NCBI RefSeq assembly: GCF_044628455.1 | Contig: NZ_JBIYZW010000002.1 | Span: 558,001-622,000, forward strand | DNA from: Solirubrum sp044628455 | Lineage (GTDB): Bacteria > Bacteroidota > Bacteroidia > Cytophagales > Hymenobacteraceae | DNA: 64,000 bases | Direction: 5' to 3' | Shown: one piece after another, positions 28,235 through 37,360 of the stretch | Layout of the letters: each line of letters opens with the position of its first letter | How positions within the stretch are numbered: the stretch's first letter is position 1 | Notes under the pieces: generated by a model | What the model saw: the letters and a program-made list of their open reading frames with translations, nothing else | The model's database searches: none | What the model was told of the DNA's origin: nothing | Translations under genes and position numbers: made by a program

Positions 28235-29314
28235 TCAAAAGACAGGGCAAGGTGGGGCCGCGTAATTTTTCCGTCGCAGACGGCGCTTCGCGGCTTCAAT
28301 CAAATCAAACTTGGTTAAACTCAATGTTATTTCGTGGGCCCCGCCGGTTTCGCGGCTAAACTGGCTGAGACTCACGTCGTAACTGTAGCCCAGACGGAAT
28401 CCGTTCCCGGTCAGGCCGAGCAGGGCCACCAGGGTTTGCTGGGTAGCGCCCGGGCCGGGCACTGCCCCGCGCCAGACCAGCCCGGCCGTCAGCGGCGTGA
28501 TGGTACCGTACACGCCCAGCTCCAGGCGCTGCGAGCCGCCTTGGTAACTGTAGGCCGCCGTGGGCGCCACGCTTACCTCGCGGTACTGGCGCTTGACGGT
28601 GGTTTTCACGAAGTAGTGCTTGTAGCCGCCGTGCAGGGCCAGCCGAAAGGGCAGCACCGCGTCGTCGGCTACGCCCACCACGGGCTGGTTGGCGTGGTCG
28701 AGGGCCAGGCCAACCCAGGCATTGGACGTGTACACCAAGCCGCCGAGGCCCAGCGAGAGGTAGTGCACCGGGTCGTACACCAGGGGCTCGGCCGTGGGGC
28801 CAAGTTGCTGGCCGTCGTCGGCGAGCTGGTCGCCGAAGAGCAGGTTGCCGTAGCTGATGCGCTGCGAGCCGTAGGAGGCCCGGGCGCCGCCGCTCACGTA
28901 GAGTTGCGGGCTGAGGCGGGCGTGGTAGGCGTAGGTGAAGCCGGCTTCGAGTCGGGTCAAACTCAGCCCCCCGCCGCGGTCGGCGTTGATGAGCAGGCCC
29001 ACGGCGCTGCGCTGGCTGGCCAGGCGGTAGTCGGCCGCCAGCTGGGTGGTTTGCAGCGCCCCGATGAGGGTGGGATACTGATTGCGGTAGGTGAGCGTTA
29101 CGCTGGCATCGTCGAGCAGGCCGGTGAAGGCCGGGTTCAGGTGCAGGCGGGTAGCGTAGGGCTGCGAGTAGTACACGTCCTGGGCCCGCGCCGCCGGGGC
29201 TGCCACCGCCCCCAGCCCGGCCAGGGCCACCCACAGCTTGCCGGTCCGCCCGGCCCGGCGGGGCGAGCGGCGCAGCAGCAGGCAGCGCAGAAAACGGGTG
29301 GGTGGCATACGCAA
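28235..29314 (-). CDS. PorP/SprF-family type IX secretion membrane protein
   Basis: 359 residues with an N-terminal export signal after a basic stretch (cleavage near AAPAARAQ). The mature protein starts DVYYSQPYATRLHLNPAFTGLLDD, the signature of PorP/SprF. It continues as an outer-membrane beta-barrel with alternating strands (SVTLTYRNQYP, GFRLGYSYDVSLSQF) and ends GGAHEITLSLTKF. Such proteins anchor T9SS substrates or motility adhesins such as those with type B C-terminal domains. The gene lies 71 bases upstream of gldJ on the same strand, consistent with a shared T9SS role. Confidence 0.92.
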   Translation of the reverse strand: MRMPPTRFLRCLLLRRSPRRAGRTGKLWVALAGLGAVAAPAARAQDVYYSQPYATRLHLNPAFTGLLDDASVTLTYRNQYPTLIGALQTTQLAADYRLASQRSAVGLLINADRGGGLSLTRLEAGFTYAYHARLSPQLYVSGGARASYGSQRISYGNLLFGDQLADDGQQLGPTAEPLVYDPVHYLSLGLGGLVYTSNAWVGLALDHANQPVVGVADDAVLPFRLALHGGYKHYFVKTTVKRQYREVSVAPTAAYSYQGGSQRLELGVYGTITPLTAGLVWRGAVPGPGATQQTLVALLGLTGNGFRLGYSYDVSLSQFSRETGGAHEITLSLTKFDLIEAAKRRLRRKNYAAPPCPVF

Positions 29315-29461
29315 CGATTAGAACGCGGCGGGACTCGGGTTTGGTACGCGGCGCGGGGTGGCGGAACTAAAATTGCAACTTCGCCCCTGTTTAGCTTGCT
29401 TCGTCACCTGCCGGCCACCCCTTAGAATGCCGCTGGTGCTTCGCCTTCAACTTTTTATCCC

Positions 29462-32400
29462 ATGCGAAAATTTTTTCTGGGCCTGCTGATTTTCCTCGTG
29501 GTGCTGGTAGCCGCCGTGGCCCTGGCCCCCATTCTGTTCAAGGACAAAATCAAGGCCGCCCTCGACCAGCAGCTGGCCCAAAAGCTCTCGGCCAAGGTGG
29601 AGTACCAGCCCGAAAACGTGGGTTTGAGCCTCTTCCGCACCTTCCCCGACCTCGACCTGAGCGTGGAGCAGCTGCGCATCATCGGCCAGGACTCGTTTGC
29701 CCGCGACACCCTGGCCTACCTGCCCCGCATCGGCATCGGGCTCGATCTGATGAGCGTCATCCGCGGCGAGCAGATTCAGATCAACTCCATCAGGCTCGAG
29801 CAGCCCGACATCCACGCCCACGTGCTCAAGAGCGGGCGGGCCAACTGGGACATCGTCATTCCCGACTCGGCCCTGGCCGAGCAGGGCAAGGACACCAGCG
29901 CCATCCGGCTCACGATCAAGGGCTGGCAGGTCGACAACGGCCGCATCCGCTACCAGGACCAGAGCATTCCGTTTGCCATGGAGCTGCGCGGCGTGAACCA
30001 CAGCGGCTCGGGCGACTTTGCTCAGAACGTGTTCGACATGAAGTCGCAGACCACGGCCGAGGCGCTGACCATGAGCTACGACGGCACCACCTACCTCGAC
30101 CGCAAGCAGCTCAACGCCGACGTGACCCTGGGCATGGACCTGGACAAGATGCTGTTCGCGTTCAAGGACAACCAGGTGCGCCTGAACGACTTTCCGTTCA
30201 GCTTCCAGGGCCAGATCGGACTGCCCAACGCCACCGACATCACCTACGATTTGACCTTCAAGGCCCTGGAAACCGACTTCAAGAACATCCTGAGCTTGGT
30301 GCCGGGCGTGTTTACCAAGGATTTCAAGGACATTGAAACCGCCGGCAAGATTGCCTTCAGCGGCTACGCCAAGGGCGTGCAGAACGAGGTGCAGATGCCG
30401 GGCTACGGCCTGAACCTGCAAATCAAGGACGGCATGTTCCACTACCCCAGCCTGCCCCAGGCCGCCCGCAACATCAACGTGGACATGGTGGTGGACAACC
30501 CCTCGGGCTTCACCAACAACGTGAAGGTGAACGTGAAGCAGTTTCACCTCGACCTGGGCAAAAACCCCATCGACGGCAACGTGGCCATCGACGGGCTGGA
30601 GCCAATGAAGGTGGACGGCCGCGTGAAGGCCAACGTGGACCTGGCCGAGATGATGAAGGTGTACCCGGTGCAGGATCTGCTGCTGCGCGGGCAGCTGTTT
30701 GTGGACGCCACGGCCAAGGGCACCTACTCCAAAACCCAGATGCCGGTAACCCAGGCCGCCCTGCGCCTGAGCAACGGCTACGTGAAAAGCAAGCAGTTTC
30801 CGGCCCCCATCGAGAACCTGACGCTCAACGGCACCGTGACCAACGCCACGGGCCAGGTGAACGACACGCGCATCAACATTCCCCAGTTTCGCATGCTGCT
30901 CGACGGCGAGCCGCTGGAGGGCCGCGTGGCCGCCCAGAACATCGACAAGCCGGTGTTCGACGCCAACATCAAGGGCGTGGTGGATCTGACCAAGCTCACC
31001 AAGATTTTCCCGCTGGAGGGCATGACGGTGACCGGCCGCCTCAACGGCAACATCGCCGCCAAGGGCAGCATGGCTGACATCGAGGCCGAGCGCTACCAGA
31101 AGGTGGTGGCCTCGGGTACGGTGCAGGCCCAGAACGTGACCTACAAGAGCGCCGACCTGCCCCAGGGCCTGAAGGTGACCTCGGCCACGGCCAACTTCAA
31201 CAACGACCAGATTGTGCTGCAGAACATGCAGGGCTTCGTGGGCTCGTCGGACATTGCCGCCTCGGGTACCATCGCCAACTACATGGGCTACCTGTTTACG
31301 CCCGGCCAGAGCCTGCGCGGCAACGTGAACGTCAGCTCGCGGCGCTTCAACGTGAACGAGTGGATGGTGGACGAAGCCACCGGCCAGCCCTCGGCTACCG
31401 CTACGGCCGCCAAGGGCAGCTCGGCCGCGCCAGCGGCCACGGGGGCCCAGGGCGTGCTGGAAATTCCCAAGTTCTTCGACCTGAAGCTGAACGCCGACGT
31501 GGACCAGGTGGTGTACGACAACCTGAAGCTCGACAACCTGAAGGGTACCGTGGCAGTGAAAAACCAGGCGGTAGACCTGAACGGGCTCACGTTTAACACC
31601 CTGGGCGGGCAGTTTGCCACCACCGGCAGCTACAACAGCCGCGATTTGCAGCACCCCAAGTTTGCGCTGGGGCTGAACATCAAGAACCTGGACTTCCAGA
31701 ACGCCTTCGCCGCCTTCAACTCGGTGAAAAAGCTGGTGCCGCTGGCCGGGCAGGTGGAGGGCATCTTCTCCACCAACTTCAACGTGAGCGGCGAAATGGG
31801 CCCCGACATGATGCCCGTGTACAGCACCCTCACCGGCAAGGGCTTGTTTGAGATTGTGCGCGCGGCCGTGGGCGCCTCGCCGGTGCTCACCAAAATCAGC
31901 TCGCTCACCCAGCTGCAGGAGCTCAAGAGCTTTGCCGTGAACAACAAGGACGTGGCCGCCGAAATGCTCAACGGCAACTTCATCGTCAAGCCCTTCGACT
32001 TCACCATCGGCCAGATCAAAAGCACTGTGGGCGGCTCGTCCAACATCGGCGGCAACCTGGAGTACGTGATGGCGCTGGACGTGCCCACCGGCAAGGTGGG
32101 CAACGCCCTCAATGCCAAGCTCACCCAGCTTACCGGGGTGCAGGACATCAAGGGCACCGAGCGCGTGACCATGGGTTTGAAAATCGGCGGCACCATTGCC
32201 AACCCCAGCGTGAGCCTGACCACCGGCAGCGTGAAGGGCCAGGCCAAGGACCTGGCAAAAAGCTTGGTGACCAGCGTGGTGCAAAGCAAGGTGGACGACG
32301 CCAAGCTGAAACTGGCCGCCAAAAGCCAGGTAGCCCAGGACAGCGCCCGCCGCGAGCTGGAGCGCCGGCAGCAGGAAATGCAAGCCAAGGCCCAACAGGA

Positions 32401-32536
32401 AATCGAGAAAAAGCGCCTCGAGGCCGAAGCCAAGCTCAAGCAGAAAGCCGCCCAGGGCCTGGGCAACCTGTTTGGCAAGCCCAAGAAGCCCGCTGCGCCT
32501 GCCGCCCCGGCCGATACGGCCAAGACCGGCAACTAA
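29462..32536 (+). CDS. AsmA-like envelope protein
   Basis: 1024-residue protein with one N-terminal inner-membrane helix (FFLGLLIFLVVLVAAVALAPIL) and a long beta-rich periplasmic body. The AsmA N-terminal pattern is seen in DLDLSVEQLRIIGQDSFARD, the INSIRLEQPDIHAHV segment and later NLKGTVAVKNQAVDLNG/GGQFATTGSYNS units. The last 110 residues are a charged, lysine/glutamate-rich coiled coil ending in a Pro/Ala tail. AsmA-like proteins bridge the periplasm and move phospholipids between membranes. It is transcribed alone, divergently from the PorP/SprF gene. Confidence 0.88.
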   Translation: MRKFFLGLLIFLVVLVAAVALAPILFKDKIKAALDQQLAQKLSAKVEYQPENVGLSLFRTFPDLDLSVEQLRIIGQDSFARDTLAYLPRIGIGLDLMSVIRGEQIQINSIRLEQPDIHAHVLKSGRANWDIVIPDSALAEQGKDTSAIRLTIKGWQVDNGRIRYQDQSIPFAMELRGVNHSGSGDFAQNVFDMKSQTTAEALTMSYDGTTYLDRKQLNADVTLGMDLDKMLFAFKDNQVRLNDFPFSFQGQIGLPNATDITYDLTFKALETDFKNILSLVPGVFTKDFKDIETAGKIAFSGYAKGVQNEVQMPGYGLNLQIKDGMFHYPSLPQAARNINVDMVVDNPSGFTNNVKVNVKQFHLDLGKNPIDGNVAIDGLEPMKVDGRVKANVDLAEMMKVYPVQDLLLRGQLFVDATAKGTYSKTQMPVTQAALRLSNGYVKSKQFPAPIENLTLNGTVTNATGQVNDTRINIPQFRMLLDGEPLEGRVAAQNIDKPVFDANIKGVVDLTKLTKIFPLEGMTVTGRLNGNIAAKGSMADIEAERYQKVVASGTVQAQNVTYKSADLPQGLKVTSATANFNNDQIVLQNMQGFVGSSDIAASGTIANYMGYLFTPGQSLRGNVNVSSRRFNVNEWMVDEATGQPSATATAAKGSSAAPAATGAQGVLEIPKFFDLKLNADVDQVVYDNLKLDNLKGTVAVKNQAVDLNGLTFNTLGGQFATTGSYNSRDLQHPKFALGLNIKNLDFQNAFAAFNSVKKLVPLAGQVEGIFSTNFNVSGEMGPDMMPVYSTLTGKGLFEIVRAAVGASPVLTKISSLTQLQELKSFAVNNKDVAAEMLNGNFIVKPFDFTIGQIKSTVGGSSNIGGNLEYVMALDVPTGKVGNALNAKLTQLTGVQDIKGTERVTMGLKIGGTIANPSVSLTTGSVKGQAKDLAKSLVTSVVQSKVDDAKLKLAAKSQVAQDSARRELERRQQEMQAKAQQEIEKKRLEAEAKLKQKAAQGLGNLFGKPKKPAAPAAPADTAKTGN

Positions 32537-32560
32537 GCAAGCGGGCTTGGTCCAATCACG

Positions 32561-32597
32561 CCGCCCTCCTCTGCCCCTCGCGGGCCGGGGAGGGCGG
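32561..32597 (+). terminator. Probable terminator after the AsmA-like gene
   Basis: CCGCCCTCC (32561-32569) pairs with GGAGGGCGG (32589-32597). Only a short T-rich tail follows, so strength is uncertain. Confidence 0.5.
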
Positions 32598-32663
32598 TTG
32601 TGGTTTAAACCGGGGGCTGGTACCGCATCCGGCCAGTTGTAACGAACCGCAGCTAAAATGGCA

Positions 32664-32789
32664 CATCCGTTACAAGATTTGTAGCGGATTGTAGAAAAAA
32701 ATCTTCATCCGTTACAAGTTTGGTAGCAAACCCGGAATTTTTTCCAACATCCGTTACAAGAGTCCCGCGCCTTCGCACTAGTAGGCCGC
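32664..32789. repeat. Three 42-bp direct repeats upstream of the DUF4382 lipoprotein
   Basis: CATCCGTTACAAG occurs at 32664, 32706 and 32748, spaced exactly 42 bases apart (about four helical turns). In the first unit TCCGTTACAA is followed after three bases by the near-complement TTGTAGCGGA; the second keeps a weaker version. The rest of each unit has diverged. The remaining sequence to 33040 holds no gene. Spacing and symmetry suggest binding sites for a regulator rather than CRISPR. Confidence 0.7.
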
Positions 32790-33040
32790 AACGGGCTGGA
32801 GCCGGCCCCGGGTGCCCGCTATGATTAGGGCGGGAGTCGGGCAGCTACCCGCGCTCAACAGGCGACTGGGATGATCGGCTGAACCAGGCAGCGGTGCCGG
32901 GCGGGTATGGGGGTTTCTTGGAATAGGCAAATAAATAGCTGGGTTTTGGCGGGGTTTTCTTGGTTTTGTAATCCTGGTGGCACGATGTTTCGTAGGCAGC
33001 TCGTTACAACCCCCTGCTTACTACCTTCCCCCCTCCACCG

Positions 33041-33880
33041 ATGAAAAAACTAGCCATCCTTTCCCTGGGGACCCTGCTGGCGCTGGGCCTGGGCAGCTGC
33101 AGCGAAGACAAAGATTCGGCGCAGACCTCTAAGCTGGAGGTGCGCCTGACCGATGCCCCCGGCGACTTCCGCAGCGTGGTGCTCGACGTGCGCCAGATCG
33201 AGGTGCACCTCAACGACGAAGGCAACCCCGACGGCTGGGAGCTGCTGCCCTTCACGGCCCAGGCCATCAACGTGCTCGAGTACGTGAACGGCCGCTCGGC
33301 CCTGCTGGTGAGCACCGATTTCCGCCCCGGCGACCTAAAGGAAATTCGCCTGGTGCTGGGCCCCGACAGCTACGTGGTGGGCAGCGACGGGCAGCGGTAC
33401 GACCTGAAAACGCCCAGTGGGCAGACCTCGGGCGTGAAGCTCAAACTCGACCGCGTGAGCTTGCGCGAGCGGGAAACCTTCCAGCTGCTGCTCGATTTCG
33501 ACGTGGCCCGCTCCATTGTGGAACGTGGCAACTGGCGCCCCGGCAACGACAAAAAGGAGCGCTACCTGCTCAAGCCCGTCATTCGGGTGGTCGATCAGGC
33601 CCTCAACGGCGGCCTGCGCGGCACGGTAACGCCCGCCGCGGCCCTGCCCGAAATCCTGGCCATCCGCTCGTCCATTCTGCCGGCCGACACCTTCAGCACC
33701 CGCGCCGACGCCACCGGCGCCTACCAACTGATGGGTTTGCCCGCGGGCACTTACACCGTGAAGGCCTTTGCCACCACCCCGGCCCCGGCCAGCCAGCCAG
33801 CCTACCGGGTAACCGAGAAAACCGGCGTAACCGTGACCAACAACAGCGTAACGACGGTTACCACCCTGTCGCTGAACTAA
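33041..33880 (+). CDS. DUF4382 lipoprotein with carboxypeptidase-regulatory domain
   Basis: 279-residue lipoprotein: signal LAILSLGTLLALGLGSC with Cys20. Residues about 30-185 form DUF4382 (KLEVRLTDAPGDFRSVVLDVRQIEVH, GDLKEIRLVLG). The C-terminal 80 residues are a transthyretin-like fold (GLRGTVTPAAALPE, ATGAYQLMGLPAGTYTVKAF). The function is unknown; the protein is probably displayed on the cell surface or in the periplasm. It is a single-gene unit, preceded by the 42-bp repeats and closed by a very strong terminator. Confidence 0.88.
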   Translation: MKKLAILSLGTLLALGLGSCSEDKDSAQTSKLEVRLTDAPGDFRSVVLDVRQIEVHLNDEGNPDGWELLPFTAQAINVLEYVNGRSALLVSTDFRPGDLKEIRLVLGPDSYVVGSDGQRYDLKTPSGQTSGVKLKLDRVSLRERETFQLLLDFDVARSIVERGNWRPGNDKKERYLLKPVIRVVDQALNGGLRGTVTPAAALPEILAIRSSILPADTFSTRADATGAYQLMGLPAGTYTVKAFATTPAPASQPAYRVTEKTGVTVTNNSVTTVTTLSLN

Positions 33881-33890
33881 GCAACTGGTT

Positions 33891-33944
33891 CAATCAGGCA
33901 AAAAGCCCCTCAACCGCGCGGTTGGGGGGCTTTTTGCCTGATTG
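33891..33944. terminator. Strong intrinsic terminator
   Basis: 25-base arms (33891-33915 and 33920-33944) with one non-Watson-Crick position and loop GCGC. The arms carry A-runs and T-runs on both sides, so it works for the DUF4382 gene and possibly leftward too. Beyond it, 33958-34015 holds a decayed copy of the REP-like arm seen at 16.6 kb. Confidence 0.9.
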
Positions 33945-34022
33945 AAGACTTCCATTGCCCGTCATGCTAAGCCTGTCGGAGCGTGCAAAATGGGCTGGTC
34001 ATCTCTCTGAATTAATTCGCCA

Positions 34023-34643
34023 CTAGCCGAGCTGCTGCACCAGGGCCAGCAGCTCCTGCTGGGTCGAGCGCGTGCGGTCTTTGGCGTACCAGGCGTGCAC
34101 CTGCTCGGCGTAGACCTCGTGGCTGGCACCTTCGGCCTTCAGGCGCAGCAGCAGCTCCTGGGCCGCGGCCGGTCGCGGCCCCCAGTGCGCCACTTCGGTC
34201 AGGTCGTCGGCGCGCAGTACCACCAGCTTGGGAATCGAGCGGCTGGTGCCGGTCAGGTAGCGGTCCATCAAATCCAGGTTGTCGTCGCGCAGCAGGTAGC
34301 GGGTTTCGAGGCGGCCCTGACTGGCCTGGGCTACCTGTTCGAGCACGGGCACAATCTGGGCCGCATCGCCGCACCAGCCCTCGGTGAGCACCAGCCACAC
34401 GTAGCGCTGGCCAAGCTGCGCCAGCGCGGCCTGCAGCTCGGGCAGCACGGTGGTGGTTTTGTCGAGGCGCGACATGCGCTGCTCGTTGAGGCGGGCGTAG
34501 GCGGTCAGCTCCACCGACTGCTGGGGCCCGGTGGTGAGGCCCTGGGCCAGCAGCTCGTCGATGAGGCGGCGGTAGCTGGCGTAGGTGTGGGCGGCTTGCA
34601 GGCGGGCGGGCGAGAGAACCGGGGCGGCGGTGGCGGCGGACAT
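34023..34643 (-). CDS. Thioredoxin-family protein
   Basis: 206 residues from ATG 34643, with no signal peptide. The thioredoxin-like core is YVWLVLTEGWCGDAAQIVPVLEQVAQ, followed by LETRYLLRDDNLDLMDRYL and the cis-Pro segment SIPKLVVLRADDL. The active site has only one Cys (WCGDA), so it is not a normal dithiol oxidoreductase. This subfamily is widespread in Cytophagales. The function is not known. Confidence 0.85.
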   Translation of the reverse strand: MSAATAAPVLSPARLQAAHTYASYRRLIDELLAQGLTTGPQQSVELTAYARLNEQRMSRLDKTTTVLPELQAALAQLGQRYVWLVLTEGWCGDAAQIVPVLEQVAQASQGRLETRYLLRDDNLDLMDRYLTGTSRSIPKLVVLRADDLTEVAHWGPRPAAAQELLLRLKAEGASHEVYAEQVHAWYAKDRTRSTQQELLALVQQLG

Positions 34644-34680
34644 AGGGAAACGAGCGTCAGGTGGAAAAGTCAGCGCATAA

Positions 34681-34708
34681 AAAACCCCTCCGGGCCCGGA
34701 AGGGTTTT
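34681..34708 (-). terminator. Terminator of the DinB-like gene
   Basis: AAAACCCCTCCGGG is followed by the near-complement CCCGGAAGGGTTTT with one mismatch. The minus strand continues into a T-run. Confidence 0.65.
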
Positions 34709-34731
34709 GACAGCCGGCCGTGGTCGGCGGC

Positions 34732-35232
34732 CTACAGACTGGGCACCGACTGCGCCGCGGCTTCCGACAGCTCGCGGCAGTAGGTGATGAAGTCGGTATT
34801 GATGGGCTCCAGGCCATGCTGGCGCAGCTCGGTGGCCACCTGGGCGCGGTGGTAGTTGGCGTGCACACAGGCGTGGGTCAGAATGTCGGACACCTGGCTG
34901 TGGTAGGCTGCGCCCAGCGAGTTGGTGTAGCCGATCAGGCGGTGCAGCTCCGGCTCGTCGGCGTCCTGGGTGTAGTGGTGCAGCGAGGGCGAGGTTTGCA
35001 GGTGCAGCTTGTGCAGGCCGGCCAGGTCGTGCTCCTGCCACACCTTCACGGGACTTTCGGTAGCGGTGAGCCGGGCCAGCCAGATGGCCTGCGCATTGAG
35101 CACGTGGCTGAACAAACGCAGGCTGCGCTCGGGCAAGGTGTGGCCCGCGGCCACGATGCCGTCGAAGTGGGCCAGCAGCTTGGTGTTGGCCCACAGGTTG
35201 TAGGCTCCCAGCTTTTCAATCGTGTTGATCAT
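34732..35232 (-). CDS. DinB-family protein
   Basis: 166-residue four-helix-bundle protein of the DinB superfamily. It starts MINTIEKLGAYNLWANTKLLAHFDGI, with the YNxWAN motif of the family. Metal-ligand-type histidines are visible in LFSHVLNAQAIWLAR, in DILTHACVHANYHRAQVATEL, and nearby. Members are often thiol-dependent transferases or metal hydrolases of unknown substrate. It stands alone between terminators. Confidence 0.87.
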   Translation of the reverse strand: MINTIEKLGAYNLWANTKLLAHFDGIVAAGHTLPERSLRLFSHVLNAQAIWLARLTATESPVKVWQEHDLAGLHKLHLQTSPSLHHYTQDADEPELHRLIGYTNSLGAAYHSQVSDILTHACVHANYHRAQVATELRQHGLEPINTDFITYCRELSEAAAQSVPSL

Positions 35233-35378
35233 TGCAGTCGTGAGGTAATGAACCAGCGAACTGGTAAGAAAGGGAATGAATGGAGCGGCGGATGTTAAAG
35301 GTCTAGGGGGCTCAATTGTTGGCGGGCGGGTTGCTACGGGGGCAAATCACCCAACGAAGGCGTGACTACCGCGCCGGT

Positions 35379-35846
35379 TTACCGTTCGCGCGGGTCCTGC
35401 CAGACCAGCTGCTCGTTGGTGCGTTTTTTCTCGAAGTCGGCGCAGTTGCCGTCGCCGCGGCCGGTGATGCCGCCGTCGGGCCGGCAGAGCACCACGCCCT
35501 TGGCGTCGTAGAGGGTGCTGAAGTTGTCGCAGCAGGGCGCCGACTCGTAGTACACCGTCTGCCCGTTGTACTGGTAGCTGAGCACGCGGATGGGCGGATT
35601 CTGCACCCGGGCGGCCATATGCTGGCTGATTTTCTCGTCGAGCCAGGCCGGGCGGTTGCGCTTGTCGAAGGCCATCTGCGGCTGATCGGGCACCGGCGTG
35701 GTGGTGGGCGTCGTGGTCGGGGCCGGGGTCGAGGGGTTGGCCGTGGCCCGGGGTTCCGAGGTGTCGGTGGGCGTGGTCAGGTCGACGTGGCGGGCGCAGG
35801 CGCCGGTCAGCAGCAAGGCGGCGACGAAGGAGGCTACACGAAGCAT
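35379..35846 (-). CDS. Cysteine-containing lipoprotein (DUF6970-like)
   Basis: 155-residue lipoprotein: signal VASFVAALLLTGAC with Cys17, a Thr/Pro-rich linker (about residues 25-55), then a compact domain with PAWLDEKISQHM, NPPIRVLSYQYNGQTVYYESAPCCDNF and CRPDGGITGRGDGNCADF. The pattern resembles the small DUF6970-type domain of Bacteroidota; that name is given from memory and not verified. The four cysteines suggest disulfides in the exported domain. Confidence 0.75.
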   Translation of the reverse strand: MLRVASFVAALLLTGACARHVDLTTPTDTSEPRATANPSTPAPTTTPTTTPVPDQPQMAFDKRNRPAWLDEKISQHMAARVQNPPIRVLSYQYNGQTVYYESAPCCDNFSTLYDAKGVVLCRPDGGITGRGDGNCADFEKKRTNEQLVWQDPRER

Positions 35847-36023
35847 AGGTCTTCCGGTGAAAGGGCGGCAAATGTACGAGCAGCTCGTGCTTGCGGCGGT
35901 ATGCCGCGGCCGAAACAGCCCGTTTCCGCATACGCAAACCCGTTGGCAATGGCTGCTTGCCCCATTGGCCCGCTGCCGCTCACCCCCTTCTTACCCGTTC
36001 GCGGAGTTTGTTCTAATCAGGGT

Positions 36024-36428
36024 TTAGCTTAGCCAGCTCAGCGCCCAGGCCCACAGCGGCGGGCCGAGCACCAGCAGGCCCACGGCGGCGGCGGCCAGGG
36101 CCGTAACGAGCACCGCGCCGGCGGCCACGTCCTTCACCCGCCCGGCCAGCGGGTGAAACTCCGGCGACACCAGGTTGACCAGCGTTTCCAGGGCCGTGTT
36201 CAGCAGCTCGGCCGTCCACACTGCCCCGATGGCCAGCGCCAGCAGGGCCCAGTCGTGGCGCGTGAGGGGCAGGCCCAGTCCCACGGCCACCACCAGTCCG
36301 GCGGCCAGGGCGTGAAAGCGCAGGTGGGGCTCGGTGGTGAGGGCCGTGCGGATGCCCTTGAGGGCGAAGCCGAAGCTGGCCAGCTCGCGCTGCCACGGCC
36401 GGCCCGGGCGCAGCGGCGGCTCAGCCAC
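36024..36428 (-). CDS. dgkA: Diacylglycerol/undecaprenol kinase (DgkA type)
   Basis: 134-residue integral membrane kinase with an N-terminal amphipathic helix, FALKGIRTALTTEPHLRFHALAA, and three TM helices. The catalytic motif is AVWTAELLNTALETLVNLVSPEFHPLAGRVKDVAAGAVL (Glu, Asn and Asp residues of the active site). In Gram-positives this subgroup acts on undecaprenol; in Gram-negatives on diacylglycerol. It overlaps the GNAT gene by 8 bases. Confidence 0.9.
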   Translation of the reverse strand: MAEPPLRPGRPWQRELASFGFALKGIRTALTTEPHLRFHALAAGLVVAVGLGLPLTRHDWALLALAIGAVWTAELLNTALETLVNLVSPEFHPLAGRVKDVAAGAVLVTALAAAAVGLLVLGPPLWAWALSWLS

Positions 36429-37017
36429 GGTAGTCGAATTCGCGAAACACCGACTGGCGCAGCTTTTCCCACTCGGGCCGCAGCACGCTGAAGTACACCG
36501 AGTCGCGGCGCCGCCCGCCCTGGGTGAGGCAGTGACTGCGCAGAATCCCCTCCTCCACCGCGCCCATGCGCCGCATGGCCTCGCGCGAGGCGTGGTTGCG
36601 CGCGTCGGTTTTCAGCTCCACCCGCTCACAGCCCAGCTCCCCGAACGCATACTTGAGCAGCAAATGCTTGGCGGCGCGGTTAATGCCCGTGCGCTGAAAC
36701 GCGCGGCCCAGCCAGGTCCAGCCAATTTCCAGGCGCTGGTCGGCCAGGGCAAACGAGCCGTAGCTGGTGCTGCCCGCCAACCGGCCGGTTTCCAGGTCGA
36801 TGATGGCGAAGGGATAGCGCCGCCCCGCCTCCCGGTCCTGCAGGGCCTGGGCCAGGTAGGCGGCCAGGGCCACGTTGTCGCGCGGCGCGGGCGTGAGGGT
36901 GTAGCGCCAGATTTCCGGGTCGAAGGCAATCTGCTTGAGGGCCTCGAAGTCACTGGCTTCGAGCGGCCGCAGGCGTACCCGGCTGTTTTCGAGCGTGATG
37001 CAGCGCGTGCAGTCCAT
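36421..37017 (-). CDS. GNAT N-acetyltransferase (RimJ/RimL-like)
   Basis: 198-residue acetyltransferase of the RimJ/RimL type. It starts MDCTRCITLENSRVRLRPLEASDFEALKQI. The acetyl-CoA region includes RLEIGWTWLGRAFQRTGINRAAKHLLLKYAFGE and the late NHASREAMRRMGAVEEGILR helix-strand. The substrate may be an N-terminal amino group or a small amine. The gene heads a two-gene leftward unit with dgkA. A leftward terminator upstream (37182-37207) isolates it from whatever lay to the right before prophage insertion. Confidence 0.9.
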   Translation of the reverse strand: MDCTRCITLENSRVRLRPLEASDFEALKQIAFDPEIWRYTLTPAPRDNVALAAYLAQALQDREAGRRYPFAIIDLETGRLAGSTSYGSFALADQRLEIGWTWLGRAFQRTGINRAAKHLLLKYAFGELGCERVELKTDARNHASREAMRRMGAVEEGILRSHCLTQGGRRRDSVYFSVLRPEWEKLRQSVFREFDYRG

Positions 37018-37181
37018 TCAGTTGCGGGTTGTCAGTTGCCAGTTGATGGTTGACGGGTTGTCGGTTGCCAAGCCGCCGGCGGGTTGGGTGGAGAAGGGCG
37101 AGGATGGGCGGCCCAAAGATGCGAAAAAGCCCGCCTCCGCACCGGCCGGGCGCCGCCCCTGCCCCGCGAACCACGAAAAAA

Positions 37182-37207
37182 ACGGCGGCCCCGGGTGGGG
37201 CCGCCGT
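37182..37207 (-). terminator. Leftward terminator next to the prophage boundary
   Basis: ACGGCGGCCCC (37182-37192) pairs with GGGGCCGCCGT (37197-37207). The A-run lies on the left, so it ends a leftward transcript. No such host gene now lies directly to the right, which suggests the prophage inserted beyond this point. The remaining spacer 37018-37181 holds only GTTGTCAGTTGCC-like direct repeats. Confidence 0.7.
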
Positions 37208-37236
37208 CAGGCAAAACCAAGTGATGGGGGTAGAAC

Positions 37237-37360
37237 AGAAAGGACAAAAAGACTCTAAGAAAATATTCGCGAAAAATTTGCGAAAAAAGCCCTTCACGGC
37301 CCCAAAACAGGCTTTTTGAGCTTTAAACGGAAAAATTCGCGAAAAATCGAAAGGGACAAA
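37237..37360. repeat. Candidate transposase-binding repeats at the prophage left end
   Basis: ATTCGCGAAAAAT occurs twice, at 37265-37277 and 37335-37347, with a variant TTTGCGAAAAAA at 37277-37288. AGAAAGGACAAA (37237-37248) and CGAAAGGGACAAA (about 37348-37360) form a second repeated motif. The cluster lies in the gene-free stretch outside the repressor gene, where MuA end sites lie in Mu. Binding by this phage's transposase is inferred. Confidence 0.5.

Noticed and set aside
29447..32395. 982-codon open frame antisense to the AsmA-like gene
   Set aside because: It mirrors the codon pattern of the real gene in a GC-rich genome; the composition (His/Val/Gly-rich) fits no family, while the plus strand shows an AsmA pattern.
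32664..32789. CRISPR array at the 42-bp repeats
   Set aside because: Only three 13-base repeats, with related rather than unique sequence between them, and no cas genes.
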